Shown: positions 18,555-27,088, counted from the stretch's first letter. The stretch is DNA of 64,000 bases from Phaeobacter sp. J2-8 (GCF_022867865.1 NZ_JALIEC010000006.1:124001-188000), one strand, 5' to 3'. Program-made: numbers and translations. The notes: generated from the letters alone by a model not told the origin.

Positions 18555-19541
18555 TTACTTCAGCGCGGCATCGGTGATGTCGAGCGTATAGGCCCCGGTC
18601 GGCTCCATCGTGATCACCGGATCGGATCCACCGGCCAGCAGCGTGGCGACCGTGCGTTGATAATCGGCCGGGTCAAGCGCGCCGTTGGAACCGGCGGTCA
18701 GCTTGGCAACTTCGCCCATCATGCGGATCTGATGCGCTTCGGTCTGGGCGCCGGTTTCGTCGTAATCCAGCACGATCATTGCCGCTTCTTCCGGATTTTC
18801 CTCGGCCCATTTCCAACCCGCCATCGAGGCGCGCACAAATTTCTCCATCTTGGCGACAAATGCCGGATCGCTCAGGCTGTCTTCCAGCACATAGAGGCCA
18901 TCCTCCATCGTGGCGACGCCCTGATCCTGATATTTGAAGGTCACCAATTCCTCTGGCGCGACCCCGGCATCCAGCACCTGACCATATTCGTTATAGGTCA
19001 TGGTCGAAATGCAATCGGCCTGCCGCTGCAACAGCGGATCAACGTTAAAGCCCTGCTTCAACACCTCGACCGAGCCTTCGGCCTTGCCATCGGTTGCATA
19101 GCCCAGATGGCTCATCCAGGACAGGAAGGGGTATTCGTTGCCAAAGAACCAGACACCCAAGGTGCGGTTGTCCAGATCGTCGGGCGTTTCAATGCCGGCA
19201 TCCTTCCAGCAGGTCAGCATCATACCCGAGCTTTTGTAAGGCTGCGCAATATTCACCAACGGCAGCCCGTTTTCACGCGCGGCCAGGGCGGCGGGCATCC
19301 ATTCGACGATCACATCGGCCCCACCGCCGGCAATCACCTGTGTCGGGGCAATGTCGGGACCACCGGGCAGCACCGTGACCTCCAGCCCCTCATCATCGTA
19401 ATAGCCGTTTTCCAGCGCCACGTAATAGCCGGCGAATTGCGCCTGTGTGACCCATTTCAACTGGATCGTGACCTCTTCGGCCAATGCCGTCCCTGTCAGG
19501 GCCGTGGTCGCCATTGCGGCGGCAATAAGTGTGTTTTTCAT
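18555..19541 (-). CDS. ABC transporter substrate-binding protein, NMT1/THI5-like
   Basis: A 328-residue periplasmic binding protein with a signal peptide (cleavage after GTALA, residue 21). The mature start VTIQLKWVTQAQFAGYYVAL is the NMT1/THI5 family hallmark (ThiY-like pyrimidine-binding proteins). It is the last gene of an operon with two permeases, an ATPase and dihydropyrimidinase, so the likely ligand is a pyrimidine, a dihydropyrimidine or a hydantoin rather than a thiamine precursor. No thiamine riboswitch or thi enzyme lies nearby. CysTrp at about residues 111-112 (MLTCWKDAG) lies in the expected ligand cleft. Confidence 0.86.
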   Translation of the reverse strand: MKNTLIAAAMATTALTGTALAEEVTIQLKWVTQAQFAGYYVALENGYYDDEGLEVTVLPGGPDIAPTQVIAGGGADVIVEWMPAALAARENGLPLVNIAQPYKSSGMMLTCWKDAGIETPDDLDNRTLGVWFFGNEYPFLSWMSHLGYATDGKAEGSVEVLKQGFNVDPLLQRQADCISTMTYNEYGQVLDAGVAPEELVTFKYQDQGVATMEDGLYVLEDSLSDPAFVAKMEKFVRASMAGWKWAEENPEEAAMIVLDYDETGAQTEAHQIRMMGEVAKLTAGSNGALDPADYQRTVATLLAGGSDPVITMEPTGAYTLDITDAALK

Positions 19542-19587
19542 GATTTACTCTCCTGTTGTCGTGTTTTGTTATGCCTGTTTATTGTAA

Positions 19588-20433
19588 TCACCCGCGTTGG
19601 GACGGGTGCCAGAATGTGGTCACCCGCTCTGCCAGACTGACCAGACCGTACACCAGCGTGCCGGTGATTGCCGAGACCAAGATCGCAGACCAGACAAGGC
19701 CAAGGTCAAGCGCCCCGATTGATGTCGAGATGCGAAATCCCAAACCTTGGGTCGGCGAGCCGAAAAATTCAGCAACAATCGCCCCGATCAAGGCCAGGGT
19801 CGATGTGATTTTCAACCCGTTGAAAATGAACGGCAGCGCGGCCGGCAGGCGCAGCTTGATCAATGTCTTGCGCCATCCGGCCGCATAGGTGCGCATCAGA
19901 TCCCGTTGCATCGCGCTGGTTTCCTGCAGCCCGGCGACGGTGTTCACCAACATCGGGAAATAGACCATCAACACCACCACCGCGGCCTTGGATTGCCAGC
20001 CAAAGCCGAACCACATCACAAGGATCGGTGCAGTGCCGACAATCGGCAGCGCCGCCATGAAATTGCCCAAGGGCAACAAACCCCGGCGCAGGTAATCATA
20101 GCGATCCACCAAAAGCGCGGTCAAAAAGGCCGCACCACAGCCAACCACCCAACCGGCCAGCGCGCCTTTCAGGATGGTTTGCACAAAATCCCCCCAAAGC
20201 AACGCGATATTGGCCGCAAAGGTCGCGGCAATCTGACTGGGCGGCGGCAGGATCACGGTCGGCACGTTCAGCCCCGTGACAATCAATTGCCACATCGCCA
20301 GAAGCGTCGCGCCGAATATCAACGGCACCGCAAGACGCACCGCGCGGGTGTCATGCGCCGGTCCATTGGCCAGCCGCAGGTTAAGCGCAAACCCCAGCGC
20401 CCAGATCGAAATTGCGCCAACAACATGCATCAT
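19588..20433 (-). CDS. ABC transporter permease (second subunit, pyrimidine-type importer)
   Basis: A 281-residue permease of the nitrate/taurine/ThiX class with about six helices. The EAA-like loop is RDLMRTYAAGWRKTLIKLRL. The ATG at 20433 overlaps the stop of the preceding permease by four bases (ATGA), which sets the start and argues for a heterodimeric pore. An upstream in-frame extension of 225 codons is only a shadow of the previous gene. Confidence 0.88.
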   Translation of the reverse strand: MMHVVGAISIWALGFALNLRLANGPAHDTRAVRLAVPLIFGATLLAMWQLIVTGLNVPTVILPPPSQIAATFAANIALLWGDFVQTILKGALAGWVVGCGAAFLTALLVDRYDYLRRGLLPLGNFMAALPIVGTAPILVMWFGFGWQSKAAVVVLMVYFPMLVNTVAGLQETSAMQRDLMRTYAAGWRKTLIKLRLPAALPFIFNGLKITSTLALIGAIVAEFFGSPTQGLGFRISTSIGALDLGLVWSAILVSAITGTLVYGLVSLAERVTTFWHPSQRG

Positions 20434-21425
20434 GGCTTGGCCCCCATGCGGCGCAGGGTGCGGCGCTCTGCGGCGCCAATGGCCCAGACCAGAAGCGCGG
20501 CCAAACCCGCCGCCAGAAATAGTGCCGCCCAGATCTGGGCCGTTTGACCATAATAGCTGCCCGCAAGCATCCGCGCGCCAAGACCGCCCTTTTGCACCGG
20601 CAATTCCCCCACAATCGCGCCCACCAGACTGGCCGCAATCGCGATTTTCAACGAGGCAAAGAGATAGGGCACAGAGGCCGGCAACCGCAGTTTGGTCAGC
20701 ACCGTCATCGGCGCAGCATTGTAGGTGCGCATCAGATCCATCTGCATGCCGTCCGGGCTGCGCAGGCCTTTGACCATGCCGACGACCACCGGGAAAAACG
20801 ATAGATAGGCCGAAATCACCGCCTTGGGCAGCAACCCCTGTACCCCAATCGAATACAGCACAACGATAATCATCGGGGCCAGCGCGACAATCGGAATTGT
20901 CTGGCTGATAATGGCCCAGGGCATGACCGACATGTCCATGACACGGCTGTGCACGATGCCCACCGCCAACAGGATGCCAAGCGTGGAACCAATCAGAAAC
21001 CCGAGCAACGTGGCGTTCAAGGTGACCACCGTGTGATAGACCAATCCGCGATTGGACAGGCTGCCCGATTTCACAATTCCGCGGCGGCCGGTGGTTTCCT
21101 CGACCCAAGTGGATTTATAAAGCTCTGCCACCACCTGATGCGGGGCGGGCAGACGCGGGCGATCCAGGCTCCAGCTTTGCCCAAGCGCATCAATGTTGGA
21201 CAGCACCAAGGCCCAATTGCCAAGATCGCGGCGCGCAACTGCGCTTTCAGGTGAGATGGTGACCCCGGCGCGTTCCGCCTGGGTCAGGGTGTCCTGCACA
21301 TTCATCGGGACCACCGCGACATACCACAGCCCGATCACCACCAGGATCATTGCCACCACCGGCGGACACCAGCGGGCCAGCGTCCCGGACGTGCTCCGGG
21401 ACCTCGTTTCAGGCGCGTCAGACAT
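20430..21425 (-). CDS. ABC transporter permease (first subunit, pyrimidine-type importer)
   Basis: A 331-residue permease of the same class, with an extra periplasmic loop of about 80 residues between the first helix (residues 22-42) and the second. The EAA-like loop is MDLMRTYNAAPMTVLTKLRL. Its first 16 codons contain one copy of the dispersed palindrome (21382-21402), so the cytoplasmic N-terminus (ETRSRSTSGTL) is repeat-derived or the true start is Met26. The upstream gap holds another repeat copy. Confidence 0.87.
   Translation of the reverse strand: MSDAPETRSRSTSGTLARWCPPVVAMILVVIGLWYVAVVPMNVQDTLTQAERAGVTISPESAVARRDLGNWALVLSNIDALGQSWSLDRPRLPAPHQVVAELYKSTWVEETTGRRGIVKSGSLSNRGLVYHTVVTLNATLLGFLIGSTLGILLAVGIVHSRVMDMSVMPWAIISQTIPIVALAPMIIVVLYSIGVQGLLPKAVISAYLSFFPVVVGMVKGLRSPDGMQMDLMRTYNAAPMTVLTKLRLPASVPYLFASLKIAIAASLVGAIVGELPVQKGGLGARMLAGSYYGQTAQIWAALFLAAGLAALLVWAIGAAERRTLRRMGAKP
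21382..21402. repeat. Dispersed palindrome, copy 1 (inside permease 5' end)
   Basis: Arms GTCCCGGA and TCCGGGAC with spacer CGTGC. It is the only copy found inside a predicted coding sequence. Confidence 0.75.
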
Positions 21426-21446
21426 GGCAGCCCCCGTTTTTCCGGA

Positions 21447-21469
21447 GGTCCCGGATCAGGTCCGGGACC
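21447..21469. repeat. Dispersed palindrome, copy 2
   Basis: Arms GGTCCCGGA and TCCGGGACC with spacer TCAGG, in the gap between the ATPase and permease genes. It makes a pair with copy 1. Confidence 0.8.
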
Positions 21470-21488
21470 ACACCTTGCCCTGCGGCGC

Positions 21489-22262
21489 TCATTCCTCGTA
21501 CCCCGACCGAAGCCCTTCGCGCACACGGTGGGCGATTTCGATGAATTCCGGTGTGTCGCGAATGTCCAGCGGCCGGTCGGTGGGAAGGGGGCTCTCGATC
21601 ACATCGGTGATGCGCCCGGGACGCGGCGACATCACCACGATATGGGTCGACAGGTAAACCGCCTCGGGGATGGAATGGGTGACAAACCCAATGGTCTTGC
21701 CGGTCGCAGCCCAAAGCCGCAGTACCTCTTCGTTCAACCTGTCCCGCACAATTTCGTCCAGCGCACCAAAGGGTTCGTCCATCAGCAAGATATCTGCATC
21801 AAACGCCAATGCGCGGGCAATACTGGCGCGCTGCTGCATCCCGCCGGACAATTGCCAGGGGAATTTCTTTTCAAACCCGGCCAGATCGACCAGGTCCAGC
21901 ACCCGGCCAATCCGTTCCTTCTGTTCCGCCCTTGAAAACCCCATGATTTCCAGCGGCAGCGCGATATTGCGCCCGATGGTGCGCCAAGGATACAACCCTG
22001 CCGCCTGAAACACATAACCATAGGCCCGCGCGCGGCGCGCCTCATCCGGGGTCATGCCATTGACCGTCAGGTTGCCGCCGGTCGGATGTTCCAGCGCCGC
22101 GATACAGCGCAGAAAGGTGGTCTTGCCACAGCCCGAGGGGCCAATGAAGCTGACAAATGCGCCTTTGGGAATGTCCAATGAGACATCTTTGAGCGCATGC
22201 ACCGGGCCGTCCCCGGTCTGGAAGGTCAGGTCCAGATTCTGCGCTTGTATGACTGCTGCCAT
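21489..22262 (-). CDS. ABC transporter ATP-binding protein (NitT/TauT/ThiZ class)
   Basis: A 257-residue ATPase. Walker A GPSGCGKTT (about residues 41-49), signature LSGGMQQR, Walker B ILLMDEPFGALD and switch histidine in FVTHSIPEA are all intact. The ATG at 22262 shares a base with the TGA of the upstream HNH gene (TGATG), which sets the start. It powers the two permeases downstream; substrate by context is a pyrimidine-related compound. Confidence 0.91.
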   Translation of the reverse strand: MAAVIQAQNLDLTFQTGDGPVHALKDVSLDIPKGAFVSFIGPSGCGKTTFLRCIAALEHPTGGNLTVNGMTPDEARRARAYGYVFQAAGLYPWRTIGRNIALPLEIMGFSRAEQKERIGRVLDLVDLAGFEKKFPWQLSGGMQQRASIARALAFDADILLMDEPFGALDEIVRDRLNEEVLRLWAATGKTIGFVTHSIPEAVYLSTHIVVMSPRPGRITDVIESPLPTDRPLDIRDTPEFIEIAHRVREGLRSGYEE

Positions 22263-22925
22263 CAATTTACTGCCTTGAATTCCTGGTATCTGGTCAAGCC
22301 GTCCCATGAGGTTTTGATAGGCGAATACTTGCGCGGATCCTCAAGCCCCAATTCCTTCAAGTGGTAATGCCACTTGCAATAATTGCAGCCAGCGCAAGTT
22401 ATCACAACATTGTCAATCTCACTCGAACCTCCGAAGGAAGCTGGGATAACATGATCAAACTGGAGCCAAAGAGCTTGAAAACCCGCATGTTGCGAAGCGT
22501 TGGTCGTGCCCCAACTGACAAAGTCTGGGTAGTCCCGAACGACTGCTTTCCGGACTGACGCTGGGATAACAGGAATCCCGCAAAACCGGCACACGTACCC
22601 GTCTCGTTCCACTATCGCGGCTTTTGTTTTCGCGTTAGGCATCCTGTCTTTTGCATTTGGTATCTTCGCAGGAAGGTTGGAGACGGTACGTAGCCTCTTA
22701 TAATGGACTTGTTCCGGCCAAAGAGATGCCTTCCCCCAAAGAGAACTCGACATAGTCACGAACTGTGGCCAAGTCTGCTGCTCGAAAGAGGTTTCCAGCG
22801 GTTTTTCGGTCGCCATCCAAATGCGCACCGACTGCTTGGTCGAGCATCCAGGCACATTTAAACAATTCTGGAATCGGCTCGCGCAGGAATCGTCGGGGCG
22901 CAAAATAGTCGGCGTCGTTATCCAT
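22262..22925 (-). pseudogene. HNH endonuclease-domain gene, split by a frameshift
   Basis: Two overlapping frames make one protein. The first (from ATG at 22925, starting MDNDADYFAPRRFLREPIPE) is open to 22698; the second continues as SLWGKASLWPEQVHYKR and ends at 22262. Joining them needs removal of one base between about 22733 and 22748, where the minus strand reads TTTGGGGG. The C-terminal part has zinc-binding CRFCG and CAGCNYCKW around FDHVIPASFGGSSEIDN, the HNH core. An internal ATG at 22753 could still give a 163-residue HNH protein. The region is poorer in GC than its neighbours, suggesting recent gain, and it sits inside an otherwise metabolic operon. Sequencing error is an equal possibility. 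Confidence 0.72.
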
Positions 22926-22931
22926 TATTGA

Positions 22932-24386
22932 TTAGACCCCACTCGCCGGGATTCCGGTCCGTTCCACCGCGCGGGGCGAGGTCAGCGCCTTCCATTTCGA
23001 AAGCGCCGTGTTTGTTGCGGTGTTTGGCGCGCGTTTGACGAATTCACCATGACCCTGCTGGCTGCGCAATTCACCGTCATGCACCGCCACATGGCCCCGC
23101 GTCAGGGTAAAGCGCGGCAGGCCTTTGACCTCTTTGCCCTCGAACACGTTGTAATCAATCGCGGAAACCTGCTTGTCTGCGGCAATGGTCTTGGTCTTCT
23201 CTGGATCCCAAACCACGATATCCGCATCGGCCCCCGGCAGGATCGCGCCCTTTTTCGGATAGCAGTTCAGCACCTTGGCGATATTGGTCGAGGTCACGGC
23301 AACAAATTCCTCGGGCGTCAGCCGCCCGGTGGCCACCCCATGGGTCCAGAGCATCGGCATCCGATCCTCCAACCCGCCGGTGCCATTGGGGATCTTGGTG
23401 AAATCGCCAACGCCAAAACGTTTCTGCTCGGTGGTAAAGGCACAATGATCGGTCGCCACGACGCTGAGCGAGCCGGATTGCAACCCGGCCCAAAGGCTGT
23501 CCTGATGTTTCTGATTGCGGAACGGCGGCGACATGACACGGCGCGCGGCATGGTCCCAATCCTTGTTGAAATATTCGCTCTCATCCAGCGTCAGATGCTG
23601 GATCAGCGGCTCGCCCCAGACACGTTTGCCCTGTTGCCGGGCGCGGCGGATGGCCTCGTGTGCCTCTTCACAGGACACATGCACGATATAGAGCGGCACG
23701 CCAGCCATGTCGGCAATCATGATCGCGCGGTTGGCGGCCTCGCCCTCTACCTGGGGTGGGCGGCTATAGGCATGGGCCTCGGGACCGGTGTTGCCTGCGG
23801 CCAGCAATTTGGCCGACAGATCGGCCACCACATCGCCGTTTTCCGCATGCACCATGGCAATTGCGCCCAGCTCGGCCAGACGTTGGAAGCTGGCGAACAT
23901 CTCGTCATCCTGCACCATCAACGCGCCTTTGTAGGCCATGAAATGCTTGAATGTGTTGATTCCGCGCTCTTTGACCACGGTTTCCATCTCGTTGAACACC
24001 TGTTCACCCCACCAGGTGACCGCCATGTGGAACGAGTAATCGCAATGCGCGCGGGTGGATTTATTGTCCCACATCTTCAGCGCATCCAGCAGCCCCTGCC
24101 CGGGGCTGGGCAGGGCAAAATCGACCACCATCGTGGTGCCCCCAGAGAGCGCGGCCTGGGTGCCAGAGTCAAAGTCATCAGTAGAATAGGTGCCCATAAA
24201 CGGCATTTCGAGATGCGTATGCGGGTCGATGCCGCCGGGCATGACGTAACAGCCAGTGGCGTCGAGGGTTTCGTCACCCTTCAGGTCCGGGCCGATTTCG
24301 GTGATCACCCCGCCCTCGATCAGAACGTCGGAGGTATAGGTGCGATCATGGGTGACGATGGTGCCGTTTTTAATGACTGTGGTCAT
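22932..24386 (-). CDS. hydA: Dihydropyrimidinase (D-hydantoinase)
   Basis: A 484-residue cyclic amidohydrolase that opens dihydrouracil/dihydrothymine (and hydantoins) to N-carbamoyl-beta-amino acids, step two of reductive pyrimidine breakdown. Metal ligands: His58 and His60 in GGIDPHTHLEMPF, the carboxylated lysine in KHFMAYKGA, a histidine in MVHAENGD and another in YIVHVSCEEA, and the aspartate in VVATDHCAF. Length and motifs match the family. It heads an operon with an HNH gene and a complete ABC importer, next to the amidohydrolase that would carry out step three. Confidence 0.95.
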   Translation of the reverse strand: MTTVIKNGTIVTHDRTYTSDVLIEGGVITEIGPDLKGDETLDATGCYVMPGGIDPHTHLEMPFMGTYSTDDFDSGTQAALSGGTTMVVDFALPSPGQGLLDALKMWDNKSTRAHCDYSFHMAVTWWGEQVFNEMETVVKERGINTFKHFMAYKGALMVQDDEMFASFQRLAELGAIAMVHAENGDVVADLSAKLLAAGNTGPEAHAYSRPPQVEGEAANRAIMIADMAGVPLYIVHVSCEEAHEAIRRARQQGKRVWGEPLIQHLTLDESEYFNKDWDHAARRVMSPPFRNQKHQDSLWAGLQSGSLSVVATDHCAFTTEQKRFGVGDFTKIPNGTGGLEDRMPMLWTHGVATGRLTPEEFVAVTSTNIAKVLNCYPKKGAILPGADADIVVWDPEKTKTIAADKQVSAIDYNVFEGKEVKGLPRFTLTRGHVAVHDGELRSQQGHGEFVKRAPNTATNTALSKWKALTSPRAVERTGIPASGV

Positions 24387-24410
24387 GATGTTTCTCCCCT
24401 GCGGTGCGCA

Positions 24411-24431
24411 GTCCCGGACCCGATCCGGGAC
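24411..24431. repeat. Dispersed palindrome, copy 3
   Basis: Arms GTCCCGGA and TCCGGGAC with spacer CCCGA, in the gap between the hydantoinase and GIY-YIG genes. Confidence 0.8.
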
Positions 24432-24432
24432 C

Positions 24433-24723
24433 TCAGCGAAACGAGGCCTCCATCACCAGGTCGGACCAATTCGGATTGTACTCGCCGATCAGCGCGTCTT
24501 TCCAGGCGCGTCGCCAGCGTTTGAGTTTGCGTTCCCGGGCGATCGCCGCCGGCAACGTCTGATGCGTTTCGAAATACACCAGCTTGCGAATGCGATATGT
24601 CGCGGTGTGACTGGGCCCGCGGCCGGAACGATGCTCGGCCATGCATTTTTGCAAATCCCCGGTCACACCGATGTAAATCGCGGTGTTGGAATTGCAGGCC
24701 GCAATGTAGGTATGAAATGCCAT
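24433..24723 (-). CDS. GIY-YIG domain protein
   Basis: A 97-residue single-domain protein of the UPF0213/GIY-YIG type. TYIAACNSNTAIYIGVTGDL is the GIY-YIG strand pair, EHRSGRG carries the catalytic arginine, ARERKLKRWRR the helix with the conserved glutamate, and NPNWSDL the usual C-terminal end. Such small proteins are common in alphaproteobacteria; their role is unclear and nuclease activity is an inference. Starts further upstream (up to 24798) are possible, but they run into the palindromic repeat at 24766-24786. The gene is bracketed by palindrome copies on both sides. Confidence 0.84.
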   Translation of the reverse strand: MAFHTYIAACNSNTAIYIGVTGDLQKCMAEHRSGRGPSHTATYRIRKLVYFETHQTLPAAIARERKLKRWRRAWKDALIGEYNPNWSDLVMEASFR

Positions 24724-24765
24724 CCGGCAATTTTGCTGCCGCATGGTTAACAGAGGCATAACGCA

Positions 24766-24786
24766 GTCCCGGACCCGATCCGGGAC
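24766..24786. repeat. Dispersed palindrome, copy 4
   Basis: Arms GTCCCGGA and TCCGGGAC with spacer CCCGA, identical in core to copy 3. Forms a close pair with copy 5. Confidence 0.8.
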
Positions 24787-24807
24787 CACGCATCCCACAT
24801 GTGTTGA

Positions 24808-24830
24808 GGTCCCGGATCAGGTCCGGGACC
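24808..24830. repeat. Dispersed palindrome, copy 5
   Basis: Arms GGTCCCGGA and TCCGGGACC with spacer TCAGG, identical in core to copy 2. Lies between the amidohydrolase and GIY-YIG genes. Confidence 0.8.
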
Positions 24831-24891
24831 ACGACAGGGGCAACCACGGGACCAAGCACGGGGAGGGCAATCACAGGAGACGCCACTGGCC

Positions 24892-26142
24892 TCACCCCTC
24901 GATCCCCGCCGTTTCTACCACCGCATGTAGCAGAACATCCGCCCCGGCCTTGGCCCAATCCTTGGTGATCTCTTCGGCCTCGTTATGCGACAGCCCGTCA
25001 ACGCAGGGACACATCACCATCGCTGTTGGCGCCACCTGATTGATCCAACAGGCATCATGCCCGGCGCCGGAAATGATGTCGCGATGGGAATATCCCAGCC
25101 GCTCCGCCGCATTGCGCACCGCGCTGACACAGCCCGCATCAAAGGTCACCGGATCGAAATGCCCGACCGGTTCGATTTGCAACTCCAGCCCAAGATCCGC
25201 CGCGATCTTGGCCGCTTCGGCTTCGTATGCCGCGCGCATCGCGGTCAGCTTGCTCAGATCCGGCGAGCGGAAATCGACGGTAAACACGACCTTGCCGGGG
25301 ATCACATTGCGCGAATTGGGAAAGACATCGCATTGTCCAACCGCGCCGACCGCGTCCGGTTGATGGGCCATGGCAATCTGATGTGCCGCTTCGGTCATCC
25401 GCGCCATGCCCAGCCCGGCATTGACCCGCATATTCATCGGTGTCGACCCGGTGTGCGCATCCTTGCCCGTCACCGTGCATTCCAGCCACCACAGCCCTTG
25501 ACCGTAGGTTACAACCCCGATGTCGCGGCCCTCGGCCTCCAGGATCGGGCCCTGTTCGATATGCAATTCGAAAAACGCATGCATCTTGCGCGCGCCGACC
25601 TCTTCCTCGCCTTTCCAGCCGATCCGGGCCAGTTCATCGCCAAAGGATTTGCCCTCGGCATCGGTCCGGGCATAGGCCCAATCCTGCGTATGAATGCCCG
25701 CAAACACGCCAGAGGCCAGCATCGCCGGGGCAAACCGCGTGCCTTCCTCGTTGGTCCAGTTGGTGACCACAATCGGGTGCCGGGTCTTGATGTCCATGTC
25801 GTTCAGCGTGCGCAGGATTTCCACCCCGCCGAGCACGCCAAGCACCCCATCATATTTCCCGCCGGTGGGCTGAGTATCGAGGTGCGAGCCGACATAAACC
25901 GGCAGCGCATCGGGATCGGTGCCTTCGCGCCGGGCAAACATATTGCCCATCTGGTCCAGCCCCATGGAACAGCCCGCAGCCTCGCACCATGTCTGAAACA
26001 GGGCGCGGCCCGCGCCATCCTCATCCGTTAGGGTCTGACGATTGTTGCCCCCCGCCACACCCGGCCCGATCTTGGCCATCTCCATCAAACTGTCCCAAAG
26101 ACGATCAGCATTGATGGTCATGTTGGCGGCTGGTGCAGTCAT
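24892..26142 (-). CDS. Zn-dependent N-carbamoyl amidohydrolase (M20 family; beta-ureidopropionase/hydantoinase-carbamoylase type)
   Basis: A 416-residue metal hydrolase. Di-metal ligands and motifs: GSHLDTQPTGGKYDGVLGVL (first His and bridging Asp), NWTNEEGTRF (bridging Glu pair), ELHIEQGP and the C-terminal GAGHDACW histidine. This is the allantoate amidohydrolase/N-carbamoyl-amino-acid hydrolase group; next to dihydropyrimidinase the natural job is release of ammonia, CO2 and beta-alanine from N-carbamoyl-beta-alanine. The start at 26142 has GAGGGGGATG before it. It is divergent from a RutR-like regulator with a RutR-type site in the gap. Confidence 0.9.
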   Translation of the reverse strand: MTAPAANMTINADRLWDSLMEMAKIGPGVAGGNNRQTLTDEDGAGRALFQTWCEAAGCSMGLDQMGNMFARREGTDPDALPVYVGSHLDTQPTGGKYDGVLGVLGGVEILRTLNDMDIKTRHPIVVTNWTNEEGTRFAPAMLASGVFAGIHTQDWAYARTDAEGKSFGDELARIGWKGEEEVGARKMHAFFELHIEQGPILEAEGRDIGVVTYGQGLWWLECTVTGKDAHTGSTPMNMRVNAGLGMARMTEAAHQIAMAHQPDAVGAVGQCDVFPNSRNVIPGKVVFTVDFRSPDLSKLTAMRAAYEAEAAKIAADLGLELQIEPVGHFDPVTFDAGCVSAVRNAAERLGYSHRDIISGAGHDACWINQVAPTAMVMCPCVDGLSHNEAEEITKDWAKAGADVLLHAVVETAGIEG

Positions 26143-26197
26143 GTCATCCCCCTCGGTGTGGTGGCCCTTTGGGCGCTTTGGTCGGTGTTTATGGTAT

Positions 26198-26213
26198 TTG
26201 ACCAATCGGTCAA
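26198..26213. promoter_or_regulatory. RutR-type operator
   Basis: TTGACCAATCGGTCAA is a palindrome with 6-bp arms. It matches the known RutR consensus TTGACCA-N2-TGGTCAA at all but one position. It lies in the gap between the amidohydrolase gene and the rutR-like gene, 55 bp upstream of the former. Confidence 0.8.
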
Positions 26214-26300
26214 AAGAAGGCTACCACGGGAAGCAAGTCAGTCAAGGCATTCGCTGTCCGGGCAGGCAATTGATGAAAATTTGGGCAAGGTGCTGGCAAA

Positions 26301-26939
26301 ATGGCAGGAAGAGCCGCAAAATCGCAAACGAGCGGCACAGGCAAGCCACGTACGCGCATCCAGAAACGCAACCGTGAGATGATCTTGCGCGCCGCGTTGC
26401 AGGTGTTTTCGCAACATGGATTTCGCGGCGCGACTCTGGATCAGATCGCAAACGAGGCCGGGTTGTCCAAGCCCAATCTGCTGTATTATTTCCCGTCCAA
26501 GGATGCGATTCACCATGAATTGCTTCAGGGGCTTCTGGACACCTGGCTCGACCCATTGCGGGCGATGAACCCCGACGGGGAACCGCTGGACGAGATCCTG
26601 GCATATGTGCGCCGCAAGCTTGAACTTGCCCGCGATTTTCCGCGTGAAAGCAGGCTGTTCGCCAATGAGATTGTCCAAGGCGCGCCACGCATCCTGCCCT
26701 ATCTGGAAACCGATCTGCGCACATTGGTCGCGGATACCTCTGGCCATATTGCGCGTTGGATCGACGAAGGCCGCATTGCCCAGGTTGACCCGACACATCT
26801 GATTTTTTCGATCTGGGCGCTGACACAGCATTATGCCGATTTCGAGGTTCAGGTGACGGCGGTTCTGGGCAAAGACGACCCATATGAAACCGCGGCCACA
26901 CATCTAGAGACCCTATTCCGGCGAATGCTGGCGGTATAG
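26301..26939 (+). CDS. rutR: TetR family regulator of pyrimidine utilisation, RutR-like
   Basis: A 212-residue regulator. The HTH region ATLDQIANEAGLSKPNLLYY followed by FPSKDAIHHELL closely resembles E. coli RutR, as do LARDFPRESRLFANE and FSIWALTQHYADFEVQV in the ligand domain. E. coli RutR releases DNA on binding uracil or thymine. Here the gene stands beside reductive pyrimidine-degradation genes instead of the Rut oxidative pathway. AAGGTG precedes the start. Assignment rests on recalled similarity plus the matching operator. Confidence 0.84.
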   Translation: MAGRAAKSQTSGTGKPRTRIQKRNREMILRAALQVFSQHGFRGATLDQIANEAGLSKPNLLYYFPSKDAIHHELLQGLLDTWLDPLRAMNPDGEPLDEILAYVRRKLELARDFPRESRLFANEIVQGAPRILPYLETDLRTLVADTSGHIARWIDEGRIAQVDPTHLIFSIWALTQHYADFEVQVTAVLGKDDPYETAATHLETLFRRMLAV

Positions 26940-27088
26940 TGCGGTTTTCAAACAATTTTGTCACCCTGCCCCGCTGAGCTTTGTTTTACTGATGCGCCTG
27001 ATCCGCCGTTCGAAAAACGCCCTTCGAACAGGGGTTAACGCGCCGCGCCCTGACCAGATTGGCCGACCTGATCCGACCGCCCTGCCCT

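Noticed and set aside
18555-19541. Annotation of the NMT1/THI5-like binding protein as a thiamine-precursor transporter
   Set aside because: No TPP riboswitch or thiamine genes are present, and the operon contains pyrimidine-degrading enzymes.
22699-22903. N-terminal 50 residues of the longer HNH frame starting at 22903
   Set aside because: They overlap, out of frame, a more protein-like sequence (MDNDADYFAPRR...) that fits as the real N-terminus before the frameshift.
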